Positions 27,361 through 37,700 of a stretch of DNA of 64,000 nucleotides are shown piece after piece. A model generated the notes under the pieces. It saw nothing but the letters and a program-made list of their open reading frames with translations. It did not search any database and had not been told where the DNA came from. Position 1 is the first letter of the stretch. The number at the start of each line of letters is the position of its first letter. Origin of the DNA: Streptomyces aureoverticillatus (GTDB lineage Bacteria > Actinomycetota > Actinomycetes > Streptomycetales > Streptomycetaceae); contig NZ_BMSY01000001.1 of NCBI RefSeq assembly GCF_014649395.1, forward strand, positions 124,001 to 188,000. The letters run 5' to 3'. Position numbers and translations under genes: made by a program.

Positions 27361-29378
27361 TCCGTGACCTCCCCCAACAACCCCTGAATCCGCTCCTCCA
27401 GCCCATTCAGCTCTGCGTCGATCTCCGCCAGCGGGCGCGGCGGTTCATACACATAGAAGTGGCGGGTGAACGGGATCTCGTAGCCGATCTTCGTCTTCTC
27501 GTGGTCGATCCACGCGTCGGGCACGTGCGGGAGCACCTCGTGCTTGAGGTATTGATCCACGTCCTGGTCCAGCGGCACGTTCTCGTAGTCGCGCAGCTCA
27601 GGGTCCGGTTCCGGTTCGCCCCTCTTCATCTGCACCTCGCCCTCCGGGTCGCGCACGCCGATGACCTCGCGTAGCGCCTTCTGGAAGGAGGTGTTGCGGC
27701 TCCACGGGATGCGGGCCTCGGCGAGTGCCGCGTTGACCGCGGCCCAGGCAGCCTTCTTCCAGGGCCACGTCTTCCCGAGAAGCGGCTTCAGGGCATCCGC
27801 GAAGTGCTCGACCCCGGCCTCCCCGAAGTGCTTGATCATGCCCTTTGACTCGCGGGCTTCCGCCAGCGTCTCCTCGGTCACCTCGAAGCGCAGCTTCAGC
27901 GGGCGCTCGACGGTGATGCGCTGGTAGCCGAAGTCGTCGTTGTGGAAGACCTTGACCTTGCCGTGGAACGTGTGGGACTCGTTCTCGGCGATCTCCAGGC
28001 CCTCGGCGTAGAGTTTCATCACATGTGTGATCTGCTCCTCGCTGATCGCCTTCCGCTTGTCCCCGAGGGACTTGCGCATCTTGACCCACTGGTCGCGGGC
28101 GTCAACCAACATGACCTTGCCTTCGCGGGCTGGGGCCTTGCGGTTGCTGAGGATCCAGAAGTACGTGGAAATACCGGTGTTGTAGAAGAGCTGGTCAGGG
28201 AGTGCGACCACAGCCTCCAGCCAGTCCTTCGTGAGGATCCAGCGGCGAATCTCGGACTCGCCGGACCCCGCCGCTCCGCTGAAGAGCGGCGAGCCGTTGA
28301 AGACGATGCCGATGCGACTGCCGCCCTCCTCCACAGGCCGCATCTTGGAGATCATGTGCTGGAGGAACAGCAGCGAGCCGTCGCTGATGCGTGGGGTGCC
28401 CGCGCCGAAGCGGCCTCGGTGGCCCAGGTTGTCCCGCTCACCCTCGACCTCCTTCTGGACCTTCTTCCAGGCCACACCGAACGGCGGGTTGGAGAGCATG
28501 TAGTCGAAGCGGAGGTCCTCGAACTTGTCGTCGCTGAGGGTGTTGCCCAGCTGAATGCGCTCGATGTCCTGGTTCTTGATCATCATGTCGGAGCGACAGA
28601 TCGCCCAGGACTCGGGATTGAGTTCCTGCCCGAACACATACACGTCGGCCTTTGTGTTGTGCTCGTGGATCACGTCCTGACCCGCGTTGAGCATGCCGCC
28701 CGTGCCGGCCGTCGGGTCGTAGATGGTACGCGTGGGCCTGCCGACCTTGAGTTCCCCGAGGTCCGGGGTGATGAGAAGGCGGGTGATCAGCTGAATGACC
28801 TCACGCGGTGTGAAGTGCTCACCAGCCGTCTCGTTGGACTCCTCAGAGAATTTCCGGATGAGCTCCTCAAAGGCGTATCCCATGGTGTGGTTGGAGACTG
28901 TCTTGGGGTGAAGGTTGTACCCCGCGAAAGCCGACACGACCTTGTGGAGAAGCTTCGTGTCCAACAGGTGCTGGATCTGCTCCTCGAAGCGGAACTTCTG
29001 GAACACGTCGTAGGCATCCGGGGAGAATCCCTGGACGTACTTCGGCAGATCGGCCTTCTCGTCCTCGTGGGCGCCTGCGATAGAGGCGAGCGTGTGGAGC
29101 GTCGTGTTGTAGAAGGAGTGACCGGACTTGGCCGGCAGGAACGGGTGAGGGTTTCTCCCCTTGTCCGTGAGGCACTTGAACTCGGCGACCACCTCCTTCC
29201 GCGTCGGCGCCAGCACGCATTCAAGGCGCCGCAGCACAGTGAACGGCAGGATCACCTTGCCGTAGTCCGAGCGCTTGTACTCGCCCCGCAACAAGTCCGC
29301 CACCTCCCAGATGAGGTTCGCGAGCTTCGTCGCCTGTGCGTACTCCGCGGCTGCTTGGGCCTTCGGATCGGTCACCAC
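27357..29378 (-). CDS. hsdM: Type I restriction enzyme, M (N6-adenine methylase) subunit
   Basis: A 673-aa HsdM that methylates adenine in the target read by HsdS. The helical N-domain is at about 15-170. The SAM motif is YDPTAGTGGMLNA, and catalytic motif IV is SNPPFGVAW. It is longer than classical HsdM (about 520 aa), with a C-terminal extension that ends in a coiled coil (AEIDAELNGLEERIQGLL). The start is at a GTG-GTG pair (complement of 29376-29378). It is first in the operon, so methylation capacity is made ahead of the nuclease. Confidence 0.92.
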   Translation of the reverse strand: MVTDPKAQAAAEYAQATKLANLIWEVADLLRGEYKRSDYGKVILPFTVLRRLECVLAPTRKEVVAEFKCLTDKGRNPHPFLPAKSGHSFYNTTLHTLASIAGAHEDEKADLPKYVQGFSPDAYDVFQKFRFEEQIQHLLDTKLLHKVVSAFAGYNLHPKTVSNHTMGYAFEELIRKFSEESNETAGEHFTPREVIQLITRLLITPDLGELKVGRPTRTIYDPTAGTGGMLNAGQDVIHEHNTKADVYVFGQELNPESWAICRSDMMIKNQDIERIQLGNTLSDDKFEDLRFDYMLSNPPFGVAWKKVQKEVEGERDNLGHRGRFGAGTPRISDGSLLFLQHMISKMRPVEEGGSRIGIVFNGSPLFSGAAGSGESEIRRWILTKDWLEAVVALPDQLFYNTGISTYFWILSNRKAPAREGKVMLVDARDQWVKMRKSLGDKRKAISEEQITHVMKLYAEGLEIAENESHTFHGKVKVFHNDDFGYQRITVERPLKLRFEVTEETLAEARESKGMIKHFGEAGVEHFADALKPLLGKTWPWKKAAWAAVNAALAEARIPWSRNTSFQKALREVIGVRDPEGEVQMKRGEPEPDPELRDYENVPLDQDVDQYLKHEVLPHVPDAWIDHEKTKIGYEIPFTRHFYVYEPPRPLAEIDAELNGLEERIQGLLGEVTE

Positions 29379-29473
29379 GTCCGTACGTCCTTACACTTCT
29401 TGAGAGTTGGGGTCAGGGGAACTCGGGGGACACCGGGAAAGCCGGGAGGCCCGGTGGCGGCAAGAGCGGGGAT

Positions 29474-31684
29474 TCACCGAGCAACGTCGGCCCGTGCACC
29501 CGCCGGCGCATCGTGGGCCTCCGCACCGCCCCGGCCGCGCAGTGCCCCCGCCACCGCCTCCGTGGCATCCCTGGCCAGATCCTGCCCCATGTCGTGCGCC
29601 GTGCGCAGGAGGCGGCTGAAGTCGGCCACGGCGCGGAACGCCGCACCGTACGCGCGCTGCCGGTCAATGGGGAACAGTGGGACACGGACACGGCGCGGGT
29701 CCAGGCGGGTGTGGGAGCCGAGACTGCTGGCGGTGGAGGCGGCCTGGTGCGCGCCTTCCACGCTGGAGAGGAAGCCGGCCAGGTACCAGGGATCCAGGAT
29801 GTCGGTGTTGGCCACGCGGATGTGGTGCAGGGTGGCCGCCGGGTAGGCGTCCGCATCATCGGCGGTGGCGACGCGGGCTACGACGCTGCGGGCGGTTACG
29901 GGCAGCAAGACGTCACCGACGCGCACCGGCTGGTGCTGGACGATGTCGTCGGGGGCTGGACCGACCTCGGACGGCCGCCGGCCGGTCACAACGTCTCGCG
30001 CGGTGAGAAAGAGAGCCTCCCCGGGGCCAGGGAGGGGGAGCGGAGCGGAGCCGGTCTGCCCACGGTGGGCATCGGCGGCCGGACGTTGGCGCTCCGTGTG
30101 GGCGGGGCGGCGCAGCACCACGACGCCGCTCTTGGCCAGCTCGGCGAGGGTGGCGATGCGGACGCCCGCGCGCGCCGCCTCGGTCAGGTCCGGCAGGTCA
30201 GGGAGCGCGCCGACGGTGGGCAGCGCGGACCTGAGCGCGCGCAGGGTCTCGTCCACGGCGGTGCGGCCCGCGTCCAGAGTTTCGGCACTCACGCCGAGTG
30301 TGGCGGACTGGGGCAGATGGCGGCGAGGGGTCAGGTCGACGTCGTCGTCGAGGAGATCCATCACGGGGACCAGTCGAGCCACGCCGGGGTGTTCCGGGAA
30401 CGAGGAGGCATCGTCATCGGCCGCCACCACGTACCGAGCCCAGAGATCCTGGATCAGCATGCGCGGGTCCTGCTCCTCACCGCTGTCTGCCAACAGGACG
30501 CGGGCAGGCGGAAGTTCACCCTGTTCAGGGCGGCGCAGAACCCAGATCTGCAGGGCGAGTGCGTAATGGGCCGCGTACCCGGCAGGAAGGGAAATCACCG
30601 CGCGTAGCGCTCCACGGCGCAGCAGTTCCTGGCGGATGCGGCGACCGGACGTACGGAAGGCGACCGCCGGGGGCAAGAGGAGGACCACGGGCGCACCCGG
30701 AGCGGCATGGGCCAGGGTCTGCTGGATCCAGGCCAGTTCCGACTCGCCGCGCGGGGGGATGCCGTACTCCCAGCCCACATGGTCGACGAGTTCTTCGTGG
30801 CCCCAGTTGCGGTCGGCGAACGGTGGGTGACCGACGACGGCCGCCGCGCGCCCGGGGCGGAACGCGGGGCGGCGCAGAAAATCGCCGGTGTGCACGTCGA
30901 AGGAGACGGCCGTCGCTGCCGGATCGGTGTTGCGGAAGGCCAGTCGGAGGGCGGCGAGGAGAGCGAGGGAGTGGCTGAGCTCCTGGCCCTGAACGGGGGT
31001 TGCACCCAGTTCGGCGGCGGCGAGGAGGAACGTTCCGCTACCGCAGGAGGCGTCGAGAACCGCGCCCTCGGTGGGCGGCCCGGCGAGGGTAACCATCAGG
31101 TCGGCGAGCCCACGGGGGGTGGCGGCGAGGCCGGAGCGTGGGCCCTGGTGCAGGAAGCGGGCGCACAGGTCGTCGAAAGTGGCGCGCGCGCCGTCGGCTG
31201 CCGCGGCCTCGGCGGCGATGGCCAGGAGGGACAGCAGCCGAGTGCCGAGCTCGTACTGGAGGGAGCTGAGGAGTTCACCGAGACTGCCGACCGTGCCGCC
31301 GGGAGCCTCGGCGAAAGTGTGCTCGGCGCGCTCCATCAGCCGGACCAGGTCCGCCTTGTCCCGCGGGCTCTGCACACCGGGGTGGCGGTGGAGGTGGAAC
31401 AAGAGCAGGCCGGTGAGGGCCAGCGCGTCCTCGGCAGCGCTGCCGGCCCTTGCGGACTCGAAGCTCTGCCACAGCCGCTCGGCCACCGCGATACGCCGGG
31501 CCTTGCCCTGGCGCCCGAGCCACTCCTCGACCTCGGCGAGGTCGAATCGGGGGCTGCGGTCGGTGCCGCCCACGGGCTGGGGGAAGTCGTCGTGCCGCTT
31601 GCGCCAGTTGCTGACGGCAGTCGGTTTCACCTCGGCGATCCGGGCGATGTCCGCCGCGGTCACCTCCACTCGGCCTGTCGTCAT
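29474..31684 (-). CDS. Lone HTH-N6-adenine-methylase-like protein with HsdS-like tail; motif IV altered
   Basis: A 736-aa protein. Residues 5-58 form an excisionase/MerR-like helix-turn-helix (VTAADIARIAEVKPTAVSNW...FDLAEVEEWL). Residues about 180-450 resemble a type I/IIG N6-adenine methylase with SAM motif DASCGSGTFLLAAA (Asp211). Motif IV reads GHPPF (residues 285-289), with His286 in place of the usual Asn/Asp. The C-terminal 200 residues resemble a single HsdS half. It is divergent from the pPIWI-RE operon and 95 bases upstream of hsdM on the same strand. It may be a catalytically weakened methylase, a DNA-binding regulator or part of the PIWI system; which one is unknown. Confidence 0.8.
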   Translation of the reverse strand: MTTGRVEVTAADIARIAEVKPTAVSNWRKRHDDFPQPVGGTDRSPRFDLAEVEEWLGRQGKARRIAVAERLWQSFESARAGSAAEDALALTGLLLFHLHRHPGVQSPRDKADLVRLMERAEHTFAEAPGGTVGSLGELLSSLQYELGTRLLSLLAIAAEAAAADGARATFDDLCARFLHQGPRSGLAATPRGLADLMVTLAGPPTEGAVLDASCGSGTFLLAAAELGATPVQGQELSHSLALLAALRLAFRNTDPAATAVSFDVHTGDFLRRPAFRPGRAAAVVGHPPFADRNWGHEELVDHVGWEYGIPPRGESELAWIQQTLAHAAPGAPVVLLLPPAVAFRTSGRRIRQELLRRGALRAVISLPAGYAAHYALALQIWVLRRPEQGELPPARVLLADSGEEQDPRMLIQDLWARYVVAADDDASSFPEHPGVARLVPVMDLLDDDVDLTPRRHLPQSATLGVSAETLDAGRTAVDETLRALRSALPTVGALPDLPDLTEAARAGVRIATLAELAKSGVVVLRRPAHTERQRPAADAHRGQTGSAPLPLPGPGEALFLTARDVVTGRRPSEVGPAPDDIVQHQPVRVGDVLLPVTARSVVARVATADDADAYPAATLHHIRVANTDILDPWYLAGFLSSVEGAHQAASTASSLGSHTRLDPRRVRVPLFPIDRQRAYGAAFRAVADFSRLLRTAHDMGQDLARDATEAVAGALRGRGGAEAHDAPAGARADVAR

Positions 31685-31915
31685 GCTCCTCGGCTCCTCG
31701 CCTTCCGGCAGCTCGGGGGGGGGGTGGTGCGCGGTCGACCCTACGTGAATTCGAGTGCGATGGCCAGGATCACAGCAGCGGGGAATCTAGATCACAAACA
31801 TTGGTTGGCTATATTCACGCTCTCGGATGGTACGGTCTCACCACGGTCGCCTCAGGGGGCCATAGCGACGGGTGGGGTGTGCCGTAGGCACCGCAGTTGC
31901 CAAAGGAGACGGGCC
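31685..31915. promoter_or_regulatory. Divergent promoter region of the methylase-like gene and the pPIWI-RE operon
   Basis: A 231-bp shared upstream region with an AT-rich island at about 31780-31815 (ATCTAGATCACAAACATTGG, GGCTATATTCAC). TATATT at about 31809 is a possible -10 element for the + operon, without a convincing -35. The HTH of the divergent methylase-like protein makes this a likely binding site for it. AGGAG at 31904-31908 is the ribosome site of the first + gene. Confidence 0.45.
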
Positions 31916-33583
31916 GTGCAGGACAGTGGCAGGGGCGGGGCGGCGGTGCCGGAGTGGCCGCCCCCGGAGGGGATGACCGGCAGCGGCGCGCTGATTCGGG
32001 TGCAGGCTTCGCACGCGACGGACGAGCAGTACACCTGCCTGCGCTTCGCGGAGGGCAAGACGCGACCGAACGCCTGGCCTGGCCGCCGCATCGAGCGGCC
32101 AAAGCCGTATCTGGAGAACTTCGTCCTCGGCCTCGTCCTGGCCGCTGTGCGACTCGTCGAGTGCGAGGGCATGGCCCCACAGGACGCCGTACGGCAGGCC
32201 GAAGACTCTGCCGGGCGTTCCCTCCACCGGGCCCAGCGCCGCTTCCTGCGGCACGCCGTAGAGCGGTGGCTCGAACGCGACCGGCCCAAGGAGGCGCCGC
32301 CTGTGATTCCCGCTGCCGGCCCGTGGGTGCGGATGCGGGAGGTAGACGGGCGGACGTGGGAGCTGACCGGCTGGGGGGCCTGCCACCACAACCCGGGACG
32401 GCGGCTTCGCGAGTTCTCCTTCCTCTGCTACGGCAGCGCCGACCCCCGATCCGTCCCGAAGGACCGCATCGCGATCGCCGCCCTCGCCGCCGCCCTCGGG
32501 GAACCCGCACGGCAGGGCGCCAAGCCCTGGCACCCGTATCGGCTCCTCGGTGCCGAGCCCGTCGACCACGTGCGTGTGGCCCTCACCGGGCTGCACGACG
32601 GCTCGTACCGGCTCCTCTTCGAGGGCGGGCCCGACCAGGTCCGCGCCTACTACGAACAGCATGCCGAAGCGCGCGTCAAGGAGATCGTGGGCGGCGGCCC
32701 CGCAACGCCCGGCGGCAGCTGCGCGGGCTGCCGCCGACTGGAGACCTGTGACGCTCCGGTCCGTTTGCCCGGCCTGCTCGGCATCCCCGCCGGCCGAGGC
32801 CCCTTCCCGCTGCGGGAGCTGTCCGCCAGCCACCTGCGCTACTACCGCAAGTGTCCGCAGATGTACTTCTCCTACGCCCAGCACCTCCCCCGCACCCGCG
32901 AGTACTCCGCGGAGAACCAGCTCGGCAAGGCCGTCCACGCCCATCTGGAGGCCAACCACAGCAGTGGTCTTCTGACGCCGTGTGGGGGCGCGGACATGCC
33001 CTGGGGCGACACCGCCTGGGGTGACGGGGAGCTGCGCATGACCGATGAGTGGTCGCGCATCGGGTCCCGCATGCTCGCCCAACACATCGACATGTGCCCG
33101 TTCCTCAACGACGGCGTCACGACCGTGCTACCCGAGCCCCGCCGCGCCTTCTACGATCCGTACGCCCATGCCGTCCTGATCGTGAAACCGGACCTGCTCT
33201 ACCTGGAGCATGGCTCATGGGTGTGGCGCGAGACCAAGACGACTCAGAGCGCGGATGCCTGGATGGGCCGGGACCCCTTCACCACCGACCCGCAACTCGC
33301 CCTCGCCGTCGTCCTTCTTGCCGAAGGGGCCTTCGGCGGCGACCCGGCGGGCTCGCGGGTCGAGCTGGAGGTGCTGCGGCCGGACAGTGGCGACCCCTCG
33401 TACATCGAGCCGTGCAACGAGCCCGAGCGCGTCGAAGCTGCCCGTCGGCTTGTGCGGGAGTACGTCGATGCGTGGCGCGGCGACGAGGTCTTCACGCCCA
33501 GGCCCGGCGCCCACTGCCGCACCTGCCCCGTTACCGAGTGGTGCGCGAGCGCCCCCGAGGAGGTACGTCGTGGCCGCCGTTGA
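31916..33583 (+). CDS. RecB/Cas4-like PD-(D/E)XK nuclease with Cys clusters, first gene of the pPIWI-RE operon
   Basis: A 555-aa protein starting at GTG 31916 behind AGGAG; the long open frame upstream is antisense to the methylase-like gene. The C-terminal half has the RecB/Cas4 nuclease pattern Pro425-Asp426 (VKPDLLY) and Glu439-Thr-Lys441 (RETKT), with an LRYYRKCPQMY entry segment typical of AddB/Cas4-like nucleases. Cysteines cluster at 269/272/278 and at 534/537/543, as in Fe-S nucleases. Residues 1-250 are not recognised. Its end overlaps the next gene by 14 bases, so it is translationally coupled to it. Processing of invading or guide DNA for the PIWI protein is inference. Confidence 0.8.
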   Translation: MQDSGRGGAAVPEWPPPEGMTGSGALIRVQASHATDEQYTCLRFAEGKTRPNAWPGRRIERPKPYLENFVLGLVLAAVRLVECEGMAPQDAVRQAEDSAGRSLHRAQRRFLRHAVERWLERDRPKEAPPVIPAAGPWVRMREVDGRTWELTGWGACHHNPGRRLREFSFLCYGSADPRSVPKDRIAIAALAAALGEPARQGAKPWHPYRLLGAEPVDHVRVALTGLHDGSYRLLFEGGPDQVRAYYEQHAEARVKEIVGGGPATPGGSCAGCRRLETCDAPVRLPGLLGIPAGRGPFPLRELSASHLRYYRKCPQMYFSYAQHLPRTREYSAENQLGKAVHAHLEANHSSGLLTPCGGADMPWGDTAWGDGELRMTDEWSRIGSRMLAQHIDMCPFLNDGVTTVLPEPRRAFYDPYAHAVLIVKPDLLYLEHGSWVWRETKTTQSADAWMGRDPFTTDPQLALAVVLLAEGAFGGDPAGSRVELEVLRPDSGDPSYIEPCNEPERVEAARRLVREYVDAWRGDEVFTPRPGAHCRTCPVTEWCASAPEEVRRGRR

Positions 33584-34781
33584 ACCCCCGGATGTCGCAG
33601 GTGCCGAGTCCGAGCGACTACTGAGGCTGGTCGCCACCGCCTTGGTACGCCTGTCCCGGCTGCGCACGCCCGGCGATCCCGTCTACCCCGATGTCGTGCA
33701 GGCCGCCTACAACCATCTCGTCCTCGTCTGCCTGCGCACCGGGCGTCCGGCCCCCGGCAGTGTGCCGCAGCTCGCCCGGTGGGCGGCCGCGCGCCCACTG
33801 GCAGACTGGTGGCCGTACCTCCTCGAAGACCAGCACATCGGTGACCTGCGGCTGGTCGACGCGGACACCGGCGCCCCCGCCCAGGAGTGCCTGGAGTGGG
33901 CCGTCTTCGCACCCGATCCGGCTGCCGAGCAGATCGAGAACGCACTGCTCAAGGAGGCACTCACCCTGTGCCGGGCGGCCAAAGCCCCCGACTCCTACAC
34001 CGCCTTCCGCAGGCTGCTCATCGAGCGCCCCGTCCTGACCGGTGTCGAACTCGCCCTGCTCAGCGCTGACTTGGACCTGTCGCCGCTGCTCGACACCGTG
34101 AAGCGGTGCTACGAGCCGGTCACCGCCGCCTATGTCAGCCATGGGCAGTGCACGCTGTGCGCCGGTTGCGGATGTCTGCTGGTGCCCTTGCGAGACGACG
34201 GATACGTCTGCACGCTCGACCGCTGCCGCATGAGGCCCGTAGCCGTCGGAGAACGCCTCAAACCCGGGGCTGACGGCGGTCTGTACCTTCTGACCAGACC
34301 GCTTCGCGCCTTCATCACCGGTCCCGGACTGGCCGAGACCGACCTGGAACGACGGCTTGTGGCAATCGGCCTTGACGTCGCGATGTGGCCCAACTTCGAC
34401 GCGTACGACCTCCGTGTCGTCTTTCCCGACGGCCGGGCATGGGGCATCGACGTCAAGGACCGAGCCAACCCCGCGCTGCTGGGCGGGACCACCACCGCCC
34501 TGCGCGGCGAACCGCCCTACGACTGGGGACTGCTCGTCGTGCCCTCCTACAGGTTCAACGAGAGGGACGGCTACCGCGAAGTCTTCCACCACCATCTGCC
34601 CGAGGGAGTCGAAGGCCACGTCAGCCTGCTCACGGACGAGGAGGTCGTGCGACAGGCGAAAAGCACCCTGGCCCGCACCGTGCGGCGCACCGAGCCCGAA
34701 ACCGCCCGGCCGGCGCCCCGGGCAGCGCGGAGGGTACAGCGAACGACACCGAAACCCCAGGAAGGAGAGCTCGATGCGTGA
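33570..34781 (+). CDS. pPIWI-RE-associated restriction-endonuclease-like protein
   Basis: A 403-aa protein from GTG 33570 (GGAGG eight bases upstream). Residues 1-185 are a helical domain. A Cys cluster (194, 197, 200, 202, 214, 219) looks like a zinc ribbon. Residues about 255-350 carry a restriction-endonuclease fold pattern, Asp280 (YDLRVVFPDG) and Asp294-Val-Lys296 (GIDVKD). This is the layout of the REase partner in the pPIWI-RE three-gene island. Its last eight bases overlap the helicase start. It is probably the DNA-cutting effector; the target is unknown. Confidence 0.78.
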   Translation: MAAVEPPDVAGAESERLLRLVATALVRLSRLRTPGDPVYPDVVQAAYNHLVLVCLRTGRPAPGSVPQLARWAAARPLADWWPYLLEDQHIGDLRLVDADTGAPAQECLEWAVFAPDPAAEQIENALLKEALTLCRAAKAPDSYTAFRRLLIERPVLTGVELALLSADLDLSPLLDTVKRCYEPVTAAYVSHGQCTLCAGCGCLLVPLRDDGYVCTLDRCRMRPVAVGERLKPGADGGLYLLTRPLRAFITGPGLAETDLERRLVAIGLDVAMWPNFDAYDLRVVFPDGRAWGIDVKDRANPALLGGTTTALRGEPPYDWGLLVVPSYRFNERDGYREVFHHHLPEGVEGHVSLLTDEEVVRQAKSTLARTVRRTEPETARPAPRAARRVQRTTPKPQEGELDA

Positions 34782-37700
34782 CCGCAGCGGTTGGCACCGC
34801 GGGCTGACCGCCCCCTTGAAGGACGCGTGGAAGGACGGACTCCGCTCCTTCAACCCCGGCGATCTCCTCGATGTGGAACTCGGCCTGTACCTCCTGGAGT
34901 CGGTCATGCCGGGCCGGGCCGCCGTCGACACGTGGACACTCGTCAGTGGCTACCCGTTCGGGGAGGCGTTCGGCGACATCACCACCGACGCGCAGCGACT
35001 GCGCGTCCGGCGAGCCCGGCACTACCTGCTGCCCCTACGCAGGCGCAGGGAATGGCTGCTCGCTCTCGAGTCCTACCTCGGCGTTCCCCAGGAACTGCGC
35101 GGATACGATCTCGCATCCGCGGAGTCCGTGCCCGTGCGTCGCTCGCCCGCGCGGGCCGCACGCCGCTTCGAGCGCTACGAGAAGGTGCTCGGCGAGCCGC
35201 CCCCATACGCGCGCCACCAACTGCCGCACGCTCAGGCCGGAGACTACGTCTTCCCCGTCCGCGACCGCCGGTACGCCGTCACCTTCACCGAGGACCTGCT
35301 TCCGGACGGACCGACGGCCGCATATGACCTCGATGCGCCGCTGACCGGCAAGGGTGAGCCGATCACCGTCGAGTGGCGTGAGCTGGAGGCCGCCGCACGC
35401 CGCATGGACGCGATCGAGTCACAGGCCCCGGACACCGCGCGTGGCCACTGGCTGCAGCGCCTGAAGCGCGTCGAGCTGTTCGTACGCGACGAAGGACAGG
35501 GCAAGTTCGAGCAGAGCGACACCCTGCGTATCGACCGGCTTCTCCACCTCGTCGGCATGGTCGGCGCCGGCAAGAGCACCCTGCGCGACATCCTCACCTT
35601 CTGGGCCGTCACCGAACGCGGGCTGCGGATCACTGTCGTCGTCGGCGATGTCGCCGAAGCCCTGTCCGTCACCGGACTCCTGGACCGCCTGGGCGTGCCG
35701 ACCGCACCCGTACTCGGCCACTCCACACGCGAGCGCCACATCCAGCGACTCCACCGACGCATCGCGTCGAGCGGCGCCCCAAGCCTGCTCACCCACTGGC
35801 ACGACGGCTTCGACCACGTCAACAGCGCCTGCCCGCTCGACGCCCTGCGCGGCATGGAGGCGGAGCGACCGCTGCGCGTCGGCGAAGCGCCGTGCGGAAA
35901 CCTCTATGAGGTGCGCCGGACACCCACGGAGGCGGTGGACCCGCGAGAAGCGCTGTTCGTCGGGGAGGGTTCCGAGACAGACCCTGAGGACGGTGGTGAG
36001 GCTCTCGACGGGGCAGCGGCCGCCGAACCCGCTGCGAGTGCCGCGTCCACGGACGACGAACGCCCGCGACGTCACGGCTGCCCCCTGTGGTCCCGCTGCC
36101 CTCGCCATCACTCGGCCCGTCAACTCGTCGACGCCCGGGTGTGGGTGGCCACTCCCGCGAGTCTCGTCCACACTGCCGTGCCCGAACAGCTTCAGCAGCA
36201 GCGGCTACGTTACCTTGAACTCGCCTGCCGGATGAACGACTTGGTCATCGTGGACGAGGCGGACCGGGTACAGATGCAGCTCGACACGGCGTTCGCCCCC
36301 GCCACCACTCTCGCCGGACGCGCCCCGAACTCGTGGATCGACGAGGTCGCTGCCCACGCTCTTGCCGAACTCGCCGGTCAAGCGCGACTCCAGCTCTCGG
36401 CACGGGACATCGATGACTGGACGAACGCTACTCACACCGTGCGCCACGCCACCGACCGCCTGTACTCGCGCCTCATCCAGAACCGCGCGCTGCGCCACTG
36501 GATCACCCAGGACTACTTCAGCGCGGTCACCCTCCACCAGTGGCTCATCAACGCCTGGTTCCCCGACCTCAAGGACGTGGACGAGAGCACCGTGTCCGAG
36601 GGGATGCCCGAGGCCCGGCGCCTTGCGCAGCGCGAGCGGATCGACGGCGTACTCAACCGTTTCCGTGACGACCCGCTCCAGCCCCGTACCGCCGGTACCG
36701 AACCCGAGACGGACCCGGCGGAGACCGCGCTCGTCAACGAGCTCGTCCATCTCACCCTCGGTCTGCTGCACGCCCCTCACGGCTCCGACACCCGCACCCA
36801 GGTGCGGCCCGTGCTGGAGCGGCTCCTCAACGGTGCCATACGACTCGACGACGGACCCGACCCCCACGTGCCCCGGTTCGAACTCACCTTGGTGCTCGCC
36901 GCCCTGCACCACCGGCTCAACTTCATGACCGGGCTCTGGCAACGCGTCGAGGCGGCCCTCAACCTGGAGTCCACCTCCAACGTGCTCTCCCGTCGCCCGC
37001 CCCGCGACTACGAGCCCGTGATGCCCGAGTCCCCCATGGGCAACGTCCTCGGCTTCCAGTTCCAGCTGGACGAGAGGAGAAAAGAGGGCGAGCAGAGCGG
37101 CGAATTGCGCTTCTTCCGCTGCAACGGTGTGGGACGCGAACTCCTGCTCGGCCTGCCCGACCTGCCGACCGTTGACGGCCGGCCTGGCCCGCACCTGATG
37201 CTGATGTCCGCCACCAGCTGGGCCGGCACCTCCAGCCGCTACCACGTGCACGCCGACGTCGGCGCGGTGCTTCGCCCGCACAAGGAGGAGGTGCGCGCCA
37301 TCCTCAACACAGAGTTCCGTAAGGAGTTCCTGTACTGGCCCGGAAGTACAAGACCGCTGCGGCTGTCCGGCTGTGACCCGGAGGAACGTCCGGCCGCCCT
37401 CGTCCAGATGCTGCACCAGCTCGCTGAGCCCGACCGCGGCCTCACCGGCTCGGTCAGTGCCCTCCAGCAGGAACTCGATGATATCGAAGACCCCGAGAGG
37501 CGCCGCTTGCTGCTCCTCGTCGGCAGCTACGAGGAGGCCCGCAGGGCCGCCGCGTACCTCAACTCGATCCCCGAATGGGCCGGTCGGGTCTCCCGGCTCG
37601 TCTCCGACGACGCCGACCTCGACACGGCCTGGAGCGCCTTGCCGCGTACCGCCGAGGCGAAGGCTCTGCGACGCGGCGACGTGGCGGGCTGGGCGCGCGG

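Noticed and set aside
18588..31684. Kinase plus methylase genes as a Pgl/BREX or DISARM system
   Set aside because: No PglZ-type phosphatase, BrxL/BrxC ATPase, PglX or DISARM helicase/PLD gene is present; the methylase, specificity and R genes form an ordinary type I set.
30707..31915. N-terminal extension of the RecB-like gene across the methylase-like gene
   Set aside because: It is antisense to the methylase-like gene; GTG 31916 has a proper ribosome site and begins the coding signal.
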